A stretch of DNA of 64,000 nt from NCBI RefSeq assembly GCF_932294415.1, contig NC_065538.1:23833957-23897956 (forward strand), written 5' to 3'. Source of the DNA: Quercus robur. Lineage: Eukaryota; Streptophyta; Magnoliopsida; Fagales; Fagaceae. The notes under the pieces are model-generated. The model saw nothing but the letters and a program-made list of their open reading frames with translations, made no database searches and was not told the DNA's origin. The position numbers and the translations under genes were made by a program. Of this stretch, positions 47,215 to 57,200 are shown in pieces; position 1 is the stretch's first letter, and each line of letters begins with the position of its first letter.

Positions 47215-47990
47215 TACTCAATATCATCTGCCAAAAATATTTCTTTGATCATTGCTGATTTCCAAGACCGTGTATAAGGATCAATAAGAAGAGACACCCT
47301 TGCATCTAGAGGTACAATCATGGGTTTGGAGATAACATTGAATGTAGTTGGTTTGTGCAGCCATTTATCCTTCAAGATATTAAGAGAAAGCCCATTACCC
47401 ACCTGTCACCTATACCCTTGTTGAATATGAGATTGCATTGCCATAATACTTCTCCATGTGTAGGAAGGGTGGCTTCCCAATTTGGCTAACAAGAATTCCC
47501 CTTTTGGGAAGTAGCGAGCCTTGAACACCCTATAAACTAGAGAGTCTGTAGCAATTTGCAAGCCCCATCCTTGTTTGGCCAACATAATTAGAATGAAGGC
47601 TTTTAAATAGCGAAAACCCAAACTACCTTCCTCCTTGGGCATACACATCTTCTCCTAACTAAGCCATGTCATCTTATTCTTGTCATTAGCTTGACCCCAC
47701 CAAAACCTACGCACTATGCTAGTCATTTCATCACAAAGGTTTTTTGGAAATAGGAAGTTTAAAGACAGTAATAGTATATGTTGGCACAGCCTAGGCAACT
47801 GTCTTGATTAAATTTTCCTTCCTTGCATTGGAGAGCAATTCTTCTTTTTACCTTAATAGTTTATTGTTCAACCTTTCAATTAATTGGTGAGAAGTATTTC
47901 GTTTATTTTTCCCCGCCAACGACGGCAAACCAAGGTACTTCTCATGCTCCTTTATGACAAATGAGCCCTAAAAGGAGGGGCATTGAGCAA
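47215..47990 (-). mobile_element. LINE, RT C-terminal region (fragment 3 of 3)
   Basis: Minus-strand frames read MCMPKEEGSLGFRYLKAFIL, KQGWGLQIATDSLVYRVFKA then RYFPKGEFLLAKLGSHPSYTWRS, and GNGLSLNILKDKWL. These are characteristic of the post-RT region of plant non-LTR retrotransposons. The 5' part of the element is missing beyond about 47990. Confidence 0.85.
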
Positions 47991-47999
47991 CTCGCAAGA

Positions 48000-49300
48000 G
48001 GTTTCAATACTTACAATCAAAAAGTCAATCAATAAGTCTAGAAACAATGAGTTTCACATATGTTTAAGGTGACAAATTAGTCTAGAGACATAAGAAATTT
48101 CACATATGTTTAAGGTGACAAATAATTAATGATAGATAACAAAGTCGAGTCAGTGATAGATCCATATAAGAATCAATAATAACATGGCAACTCAATAATT
48201 GTAAAATTTGTTACTACCCTTTGTTATGACATATGTGATTTACTTGTTAGGAACATATGTCACTATTTTATACAATTGGCTAATCCTTTGACAAAACGCA
48301 CTTTACTTGTATTTGGGTAGATTTAGGATGTGTTTAATACTTTAAGAAACATTATTTCAAGTTCAAGTGTTAAAGGCATGCAAGTCTTTCCAAGATTCAA
48401 ATGTGAAAAGTGATGTTCATTAAAGCTTGATAGCTAGCTCGACAACTAGCTATCTATCGAGACCTGTAGAGTTGTTAAAGCCCATGGCTCGACAACAGCT
48501 CGACAAACAGGGTATCTGTCGAGGTTTATGAAATTCAATTTTTCGGGACTGTTTTTCATTCAATCCGTGATTGCATGTTTGGGTTTTCTTTTCTCACAAC
48601 CCTAAACGTATAAAATGATTATTTTAAGGGTCGTCAAAGGGGACACAAGTTGCATAAATGTTGAGCAAAGTTTGTTCAAGCAAATTGTGACCGGAGACAA
48701 AATTTGCCCCAGTTCATCTTTTTTGTGAAGAAACTGTTGTGTTTGTACACCGTAGGGTTTTGTGACCAAGCATCTTCTCGATTTTCATCGTGTGATGAAC
48801 TTAAGAACTTTGCAGCTAACAACCTTCTCTAATTGGTAATTGAAGTTGCGTATTGGGATCCTCATAATTGGTTAGTCACGTATTGAGAGTCGTGCATTAC
48901 AAGGAGAGATTGTCACTACAAAACAAGTCCAATTAGGTATTGGGGTAAGGGTTTAACTGTAGGTTGGTATAAGGTACTGAGATTCTTTTACTTGTAATCG
49001 CTTGTTGTGATAATAGTGGATTCTCGGGAGTGGTGACTTTAAAATCACCCGGTGAGGTTTTTGTTGTGTTGGTTTCCCCATTCGTAAACAAATCACCGTG
49101 TCAAATTTATTTTTCATTGCATATTTAGTTATTTGGTGATTTATTTGTGATACCACGCGCTTTGCATGTAATTAACTTAATTAATTTACTTTGCTAAATT
49201 AATTGGTTAATTTATCATAAGGAGTCAATATGTTTTTTGACTATCACCCTTTAATATGATAAATCTCTTTGTGGCAAAAGAGTAAATAGTCCACTTGTTA
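48000..49300. other. Probable LTR-derived sequence with a small tandem repeat
   Basis: No gene. A ~50-bp unit around tttcacatatgtttaaggtg is repeated twice at 48036-48125, and agctcgacaac/gctcgacaaac with ctatctatcgag-type repeats occur at 48440-48520. The tail (aattaatttactttgctaaattaattggtt, split here by eye) looks LTR-like but I could not find both ends. Confidence 0.35.
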
Positions 49301-49318
49301 CATTTTTATCTTTTGGAC

Positions 49319-49684
49319 AAATTATAACTTACTCACCTGTGGTTTGGCTGAAATTTAAGTTGCTTACTTGTGATTTAAAATTTGGCACTTTACCCACTTG
49401 AAATTTGACCGAAATTTAAGTTACCTATCTGTGGTTTGAAATCTCATGATGCAAGTGTTTTGCTGGATTATTTTATATCTTGTTTTTTTAATTTTTTTTT
49501 TTTTGTGTTTTTAGATGAGAGAAACATAAAATTGAAGCAAAATCACATATTTAGCCACGTTTTTAACAGAAGTGGATTAAAGAAATCTAACAAAACTAAC
49601 CTTAGGTGGGTAAAATGTCAAATTTCAAATTACGGACAGACAACTTAAATTTCGGCCAAACAACATATGTTTAAGTTGTAATTT
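49319..49684. mobile_element. Small TIR element related to the 87-1635 MULE family
   Basis: Ends aaattataacttactcacct and, in inverse, aaattacaacttaaacatat, continuing on both sides with ggttTGGC(C/T)GAAATTTAAGTTG. The subterminal wording (cacttgtggttt..ttggcactttacccac) resembles that of the long-TIR element at the window start. Confidence 0.6.
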
Positions 49685-49698
49685 ACCATTCTTTTCTT

Positions 49699-49747
49699 TT
49701 TGGGATACCATAGGTTTTTTTTTTTTGAGAAACTTTGGATACCATAG
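49699..49747. repeat. Micro-insertion: T-tract + GAGAAAC between 14-15-bp repeats
   Basis: tttgggataccatag (49699-49713) and tttggataccatag (49734-49747) flank g, a T run and gagaaac; minus orientation GTTTCTC plus poly(A). Confidence 0.6.
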
Positions 49748-49945
49748 TTAAGTACAACAATGGGAGAGTCCACTTGTTATTTAAGTCGTCCAACATTTGC
49801 TAGGATTGCCAATTATGTCTTTTACTAGATAGTTTGTACTTTTCTATCACAATGACTATGCAGTAGGTTGGATTTGATTTTTTTTTTTTTTTTTTTCCTT
49901 TATGGTGTTAAAAGTTACTTACAAGTTAAAACTTATCACAAAAAG

Positions 49946-51109
49946 TAGGGCTGTCCACGGGTCAGATTGGATCGGGTTTTAGATTAACCCGTACTCAACC
50001 AGATTGGATCGGGTGAACAAAAAGGGACCCGAGACCAACCGAATTTTAGGTTGGACCCGGTGGCTTGGGTCGTCAGTTGATCGGGTCGGAACCGTCGGGT
50101 AATTCGGGTCTGAAGTATAGCTAGAATAGAAATTCAAACCCAGACTCAAAGAACAGAAAAATAAAAACCCAGACCCATGAGAAATCAACCAAAGAACAGA
50201 GAAATCAAAACCAGCCCAGACCTATGAGAAATCAACCAAAGAATAGAGAAACCAAAACTAACCCATACCCATGAGGAATCAACCCAAAGAACAGAGAAAT
50301 CAAAACCCAGACCCATCATATATCAACCCAAAGAACATAGAGAAATCAAAACCCAAAACACAAACCACAATCCAAACCTACAGAAATCAAATAGCACAAA
50401 TAAGTCCACAAACCCCAGATTTATGAGACGAAAAGAGAGAACACTAAACCGGCACCACCACCACTCCATCTCCCACCATCACCATATCCATCACAAGGTC
50501 AGTAAGAAATTTAAAAAAAAAGCTTCAGATGGCAGATCATTAAGGGAGAGGGGTTTGGTCGAGAGAGGGACTACTTGAACTGAAGAACGGCAGGTCATTG
50601 ATGACGGTGACTTAACAACGGCGGCGGTAAGAAGTGGCTAGGGTTAGGGATTTGGGAGAGAGAGATAGCGGAATGTGAAACTAAAAGTCGTGCCTGTGGG
50701 AGTGGAGTGTTGAGGCTTGAGAGTTAAGAGTCTTATGATTTGAGACTCTGATGAGAGTGGAGTGGAAGACTGAAACGTCTGAAACTTTGTTTTGATTTGA
50801 TTTTGCATTTGCGTGTAAGTTTCAATTGTTCAGAACTCAGACTATAGAGTAGAGAGCAGAGGCTATACGGGTCTTATCACTTCAAAGACCCAAAAATATA
50901 ATATATATTTTTTAAAAATTTGAAACTATCATTCGGGTTGGGTAATACGGGTTTTTAATACCTTAACCCGTTACTCGAACCGATAATTCGGTTTTTGTTA
51001 GAGGCAGACCTGAATTCGACCGACCATGAGTTTCGGGTCCACCTGCTGGGCTTCGGGTCGGTCGGTCCCGGTCGATTTGGGTGGGTTACTGAATCGTTGG
51101 ACAACCTTA
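49946..51109. mobile_element. hAT-like non-autonomous element (1164 bp), perfect 8-bp TSD
   Basis: acaaaaag at 49938-49945 and 51110-51117. Termini tagggctgtcc and (inverse) taaggttgtcc, then CGGGTC/GGATCGGGT-rich subterminal sequence on both sides. No transposase frame. The interior holds a ~47-bp minisatellite. Confidence 0.8.
50165..50350. repeat. ~47-bp minisatellite, about four copies
   Basis: Units built on cccatgagaaatcaaccaaa plus gaacagagaaatcaaaac start near 50170, 50218, 50264 and 50310, with unit length varying by a few bases. Confidence 0.8.
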
Positions 51110-51156
51110 ACAAAAAGGGAAAAAAGAAAAAAAGAAAAAAGGAAAACAAAACATTT

Positions 51157-51297
51157 GGAGACTGTTTGGTAATGTTGTTTTAGTAACATTGTTTGTATTT
51201 TTTGAAAATTCGTATGAGTAAAAAAATGTATAAAAATACGTGTGATATTATTTAAATACTGAAAACTGTTGCTCAAAATACCCTACCAAACAGCCCC
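51157..51297. mobile_element. Tourist-like MITE (141 bp)
   Basis: Left end ggagactgtttggtaatg, right end in inverse ggggctgtttggtagggt. TTT lies on the left and TTA on the right. The body (aaatacgtgtgatattattt) is the inverse of that in 53150-53292. Confidence 0.6.
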
Positions 51298-51829
51298 TTA
51301 CTTACATAGAGTCAGCCATGCCTTTTGAAACAAAACGTCAGCCAGCCAGGCCTGAATGGAAGGGTGATAACTGAATTAATAACTATAATCATAATATTCA
51401 AAACAAAAAAAGAAAGTCTTTAATAAAAAAATCAACGTGGCTTAATTTATCTTGTCTCAGTTATATTCAATTTTTATTAAAAAAAAAATTAGGAAGAAAT
51501 TACTAAACTTTAATAACAATTTTTTAATAATAATGTTTTTTTTTTGGGGTCAAAACATCCCCGGTCCTTATTTGCAACAAGTAAGAATTCTTGGATTAAT
51601 TCTTAATTCTACTAGTACGTGTACATAACTAGTTTTACATTTATATTTTTTATAATTTATAGTTTGAAAAATTTCCAAGACAAAATGAAAAAGGTTGGAA
51701 AAATAAAATTAATACTAATTTACCATATATTTTTGGCCTCTAAGAGTTCTATCACTTATATTTTAATCTTAAAATTTGAAATGTTTTTTGATTTTTTTTT
51801 TTAAATTGCAAACATATAATTAGTCATTC

Positions 51830-52979
51830 GAGCATCCGCAGCAGATGTGCCAAATGTGCCAAATACCAAATATTTGGCACATTTGGCACATCAAACACAA
51901 AAACAGAGTTTTATCAGATGTTCCAAATCTCAAAAATTATGCCACACGGCTACAGTACCGTCTCAAATATGAGACGGTACGAACAGAAATGGTATAAATT
52001 TTTATAGTTTTTTATTCTCTTTTTTCTCTCCTCACTCTTCACTTTTTCTTTTCTCTTCTCTCTCATCGGTTCCCTCTCTCTTCTCCCTATACCGGTTATT
52101 ATCTTTGTACTCGTCTTTCAGGATCTTAAACCAGTCCGGGATGTTCACCGGTAGCGACGACGACAGCGCGTTCCGTGGGTGAGGGCTTGGAGGACAGCTT
52201 CTTGGAAACGCGTGAACTCGGAGTGGTTTGTTTGCAGAACTCACCGGTTCCCTCTCTCTTACCTCTGTTCCTCTCAATCTCTCTCACCCTCTGAAGTCGC
52301 CACTGCCGATCTCGCCCAGTCGCCGTCAATATTGCTCAGCCACACTCGATCTCACCGATTTCACTCATTGTCTCACCTTTTCCAGTCATGGCTGATCTCA
52401 CCCCGAGGCCGTCGTCGATATTTCCCTCTTCCCTCTCCTTTATGTCCGCCTTTCACTCTGCCTCTCTCTGGTTGTGGGTTTTTTTTTTTTTTTTTTTTTT
52501 TTTGCAGCAATTTGGGTTGATCTGATATTGGTGAGTAATCGTGGTGGTTGGTTTGCAGTAGAGGTGGGTTGTAGTGGTGGTGATGGTGGATTCTGATATG
52601 ATGGGTGAGCTGTGGGTGATGGTGGGCTGTGGGGGTGGTATGGGTTTTGTGTTTGTTTTTTAAATTGTAGGCGGCAGGTGGTTCAGTTGATCTAGGTGGT
52701 GGTAGGTTGTAGGGGTGATGGCCGGTGGTGGCTGTCGGTGTTGTTGCAGCAGTGGATATTAATGGCTGGTGGTTGTGTCGTTGATGTTGTTGTTGTTGAT
52801 GATAATGGTGAGGAGATAATATATTATTTTAATGTGTAGTAAATATTATTTTAATATATAGAATTGAATTATAAAACATCTGATAAATGAGATATTGTAA
52901 AATGATGTGGTAAAATAATAAAGTAGGCTTTTGGTATGTCAAAATGACATATTTTTTGCAATATTTGCTACGGATACTC
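51830..52979. mobile_element. Harbinger-like TIR element with gene-like interior
   Basis: Termini gagcatccgcagca and (inverse) gagtatccgtagca; TTC precedes and TTA follows. GAGCATCC-type ends behind TTA are common in plant Harbinger-like MITEs. The interior 52020-52480 is CT- and GC-rich and gene-like, then turns into GGTGGT repeats (52545-52770) and an AT-rich tail like that at 1957-2230. Confidence 0.6.
52089..52210 (-). pseudogene. Possible S40/DUF584 gene fragment in a transposon
   Basis: On the minus strand 52154-52098 reads LPVNIPDWFKILKDEYKDN, preceded by SPHPRNALSS. The pattern (A/S)LPVN(I/V)PDWSKIL..(E/D)YR is, as I remember it, the hallmark of plant S40/DUF584 senescence-associated proteins; here the usual S is F. 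There is no rest of the family sequence (the C-terminal PPHE-type block) around it. Captured fragment is the likeliest reading; chance similarity of a short stretch cannot be excluded. Confidence 0.4.
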
Positions 52980-53149
52980 TTATATAATACCACTATTATT
53001 CTTGTTGTTTACATGACAAAATTCAACGGAACTTAGTGGTGTTCCCTTATAACGATAAAACTATGAAACAACTATTTTAATATATTTATTATAATTGACT
53101 ATTTCAATTACAAAATAGAAGAGAAAAATATCATATTTTAAGTCTCTAA

Positions 53150-53292
53150 GGGCTCGTTTGGTAGTAGATCATCTTAAATACGCGTTTTCAGTTTTTAAAT
53201 AATATTATACACATTTCCACACATTTTTTCACTCACACGTATTTCAAAAAAATACAAACAACATTACTCAAACTCCTCTATCAAACGGGTCC
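53150..53292. mobile_element. Tourist-like MITE (143 bp), perfect TAA target
   Basis: TAA at 53147-53149 and 53293-53295. Ends gggctcgtttggtag and (inverse) ggacccgtttgatag. Body shared in inverse with 51157-51297. Confidence 0.75.
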
Positions 53293-53317
53293 TAAAATTT
53301 TTACCATGCATAATTTA

Positions 53318-53517
53318 GAGTCTGTTTAGAATCTGCTTATTTTGCTGAAAATGAAAACTTTTTGCCAAAAGTACTATATATAAAAGTTAAAGTTAGCTAG
53401 AATAATACAGTGAGACCCATGAATAGTACTAAAAAGTGTAGTGAGGTTCATAAATAATAGTAAAAATAATCTGAATAGTAAAATAAGCTGGCAAAAAATA
53501 ACTATCCAAACGGACAC
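53318..53517. mobile_element. Tourist-like MITE (200 bp), perfect TTA target
   Basis: TTA at 53315-53317 and 53518-53520. Ends gagtctgtttagaatctgc and (inverse) gtgtccgtttggatagtt. Same family as 26783-26983. Confidence 0.7.
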
Positions 53518-53520
53518 TTA

Positions 53521-53960
53521 TAGAGTTTGCATCCAGCGTTTTTGTGTTTCACGCCTTTTTTATTTTTTATTGAGAAGTGCATTTCAGTGCTTTTTGGTGG
53601 GTCCTATGTACTGTTTATAGGACCCACAAACATTTTTTTTAAACAAAATTTATATTAAAAATAGGTCCCACGATACTATTTACACATTTAAAAATTATTT
53701 TATTATAATATTTTCAATAAAATACACTGTAGCTAAATATACTTTTAATTTTAAAATATTATCACCATGTATGTTTTGCAAAATTCAACCAGCGATCACT
53801 CATAAGAGTCCAAACGACAAGACTACGAAATGACTAATTCGACACATCTACAATTATTTTTGGAGAACTAAAAACGATTTTAAATTTTACAATTTTAGGA
53901 CCAATTAAGTATTAAAAAAAGAAGAAAAGAAAATCCCTCAAAGAAAAAAAAAGAAAAAAA
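53521..53960. other. Upstream region of NAA15, MITE-like debris
   Basis: Contains tgggtcctatgtactgtttata / taggtcccacgatactattta inverted wording of a further MITE at about 53525-53810, without clear ends. No gene. Confidence 0.35.
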
Positions 53961-54138
53961 AAAGTGAAAAAAGGGCAAGTTGGAACTTGGAAGCAATGGA
54001 TCTTAGTATTTTTAAATTTTTATTACAGTTTTATTATATATATAAAAAAAAAAATTGTCATAGTATTATTTTGCCAATCCTTTCCTCCTTGGTCGTATAG
54101 TAGGGTTGAGGTTGCAGCAGATAGACGCCACCACTCTT

Positions 54139-54250
54139 TTTCTGTCTCTCTCTCTCTCTCTCAATCTATCTCACACCGCAGCCCTTTACTAAGTTATAAC
54201 TATTAAACAAGACAAAACCCCTACTCTTCCAATTCTCTCTGTCTCTGTCT
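54139..54250 (+). promoter_or_regulatory. CT-rich leader upstream of NAA15
   Basis: A (CT)n tract at about 54144-54163 and further tctctgtctctctctgtgg sequence directly precede the start codon. CT-rich stretches around the transcription start and 5' UTR are frequent in plant housekeeping genes. No experimental start is visible. Confidence 0.45.
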
Positions 54251-54286
54251 CTCTCTGTGGTTCTTGCTCGCTTGCTGTGAGAAACA

Positions 54287-57200
54287 ATGGGTGCTTCGCT
54301 GCCTCCAAAAGAGGCAAACCTCTTCAAGCTCATTGTTGTAAGCTTCCGATTCCCTTTACTCTATCTCTTTGTTTCAATCTCTTTCCTTTAATCTCGTTCT
54401 GTCTTATTCATCACAACACGATCGAACTTCATTCACTTTCTCTTTCCTTGTTTCCCCCTAAAACCCTAGATTCTCTTTTTTTATTTTTTATTTTTATTTT
54501 TGTATTTTAATTTTGTTTAGCTTTATTTATTTTTGCTCTGAATCTGAAAAGGAATACTGGGTTTTTTTTTTTTTTTGTGTTTATGCTTTGTTTTATTTAT
54601 TTTCGGAGGAAAATGGATGATTTTGTTAACTGGGTTGGATTAAGAAGTTCAGTTTAGTAGTGGAAATACAAGGATGGAAATTTGGGTTTTTTGTTATTCC
54701 GCTGATTTTGCTCTTTGCTGGGAAATATGAGTGATTTGGTCAACTGGGTTTTCTGTGATTGTGAAAAAAATGATTTAATTCTGGTGGGATTGGATAGTTT
54801 TGAAATGAATACAAATTCTACGTGTTTGAGTTTCATTTTCTTTTCATATGCCATTGGATGTGTGGATAATGGCAATCAGTTTTTGAAGCTGTACAACTAT
54901 GGCACTGCATACTTTGTAGACATGTATCTATGTAGGGCCATATGTATGTATTACTTAGGCAATTTTTTATTTTTATTTTTATTTTTATTGTCGTACGCAT
55001 TTTAGAACGTAGATGTTTTGTGATTGTTAATTGAATCTTCATTTTGCTATGCAGAAATCATATGAAACTAAACAATATAAGAAGGGGCTGAAGGCAGCTG
55101 ATGCCATATTGAAAAGGTTTCCAGAACATGGAGGTACGTCTCATTTAAGAGCACTAAAGCTATTTTTGGGAAAATGAATTGGGCACCTGTTAGCCTCACT
55201 GAAAAGAGATTTTGACCCCCATAAAGATGTTTTGTAGTTATTTATAAAAAAAGTTGAAATATTTGGATCTTTTAGGAAAAAAGCTCTACAATTCTTTGTT
55301 CATGCTTTATAAATCCAGAATTTTAAAGCACAACTCACTATTATTTGTCACGAACGGTCAAAATTCTGAAGCTCTTTTAAAGTTAAAAGCTCAGTTAAAT
55401 CTCTTTATTGTGTAACCAAAGCTCTACTTCCTATGGTAATACCAAACGTGCACAAAGTATTTTTGTTGTCTATTTTCTTTATTGTCTGGACATATTCATT
55501 AGTTTTAGCCTTACCGTCTGAATTCACATGTCTTCTCTGTGGTGTCTTCTCTGTGGTATTTTCTCTGTGAAAATTCACAAAATGGGACAATCAGGCACAA
55601 CATAGAAACACATTTCCTCAAGTGCAAATTATTATGAGAATTAAGGGTACTAAGAAAAACATCGAAAGTGAATAATGTATGAAGAGCCTGAAAAGCTATG
55701 CAATTTATTTAGTGGCTGTTGAATCAACCTCCTGAGGGAGCAAGCTGAGCATAAAAGAACACTTGACAAGTGCAAGTGAGAAAGGACATTAATTTTCTTT
55801 TTTAAAAATAATTTTAGATTTCATGATCTGTGTTGGAGAATGGAAGTGCTGATGAACTGCTCAAATGGCAACTCCATCCCTTGTAAGAGCATGGTGAAGG
55901 ATGAGGTTGTAAGACCGTGGGTGTGTGTAATCACCTATAAGGAAATTTTTGGGTAATGGAAGTACCTGAACTTGTGTGAGGACAAACTCTTTTAGCAAAC
56001 CAAATCCTTACTTCGCAAACTGCAGGAAACTAATTTCTTGGCTTACCAATGCTTCCTTGACCCGGTTTTCTCTTTGTTTTAAATTCAAACTTAAAATTAA
56101 AATTCAATTTATCAAGAAAAGAAGCACAAGTAGCATAAAATCCTGGTAATTTTACTACTAAAAAAGCAATGTAGTTAAAGATTTATGTGCACGGTTGCCA
56201 AATGTTCATTTACTATGTCGATCCTTTTTATTTGGGAGGGGGGTTTTTATCCCCATCCTTTCATACATTTATATTTTTTTCTTAATTTGTATTTTGATGT
56301 CTATACATTTATGTTTCCTGTTTCCCTCATGGTTTCCAGAAACTTTAGCTATGAAGGGTCTGACATTAAATTGCATGGACCGTAAAACCGAAGCGTATGA
56401 ACTTGTCCGGCAAGGGTTAAAGGTAGGGGGATGTTGTCTCAGACTATTTTCTCACTAAACAACTTTAATTTCAGAAACCATTGTTGTATAATGTAATGTT
56501 GGGCTTAAATGCCTATATTGGTGCAGAATGACCTCAAAAGTCATGTTTGTTGGCATGTATATGGTCTCCTTTACCGGTCAGACAGAGAATACAGGGAGGC
56601 AATTAAATGCTACCGAAATGCACTGAGGATAGATCCGGAAAATATTGAGATACTTAGGGACCTGTCACTCTTACAGGTATTTGTTAAATGCTGATCTCTT
56701 CTTTGATGATTATGATTAGTGAATAATTATAATAATAACTATTAGTATTATTATTCTTAAATTGGTAAGTATGCAACTAGGAGCCCACGATCTCACTCTC
56801 CATCCTGTTCTTATGGGTGAAGGATAGCTTGCTGCAGATTAATTAAGAAAACATCTCAATGCTAGTCTTTTACTTTTAATGACCATACCAAGGACTGTGA
56901 TGGCCATAAGTGTTTGGAACTGGCATAGGACATGACAGTCTTCAAATTGTATTAAATTTGTGGACGCTGCTTGATATCTGCAATAGAGTTGAAGGAAATT
57001 CTATTGGTAGTGACTTTTTTACTAGTCTTGTTACTAATGCTGGTGTTTGTGGTTTGCTTCTTTCAATCGTTGCATTTGGCTGTCAAAATATATTGTTGAG
57101 GCTCTGGGGCATATTCTCTGCCTGCACGGCTGTACCTCTCATGGTCCTTTTAAACTCAATATTATCATCATTTATTGCAAATTATTCTTAGAGTTAATCA

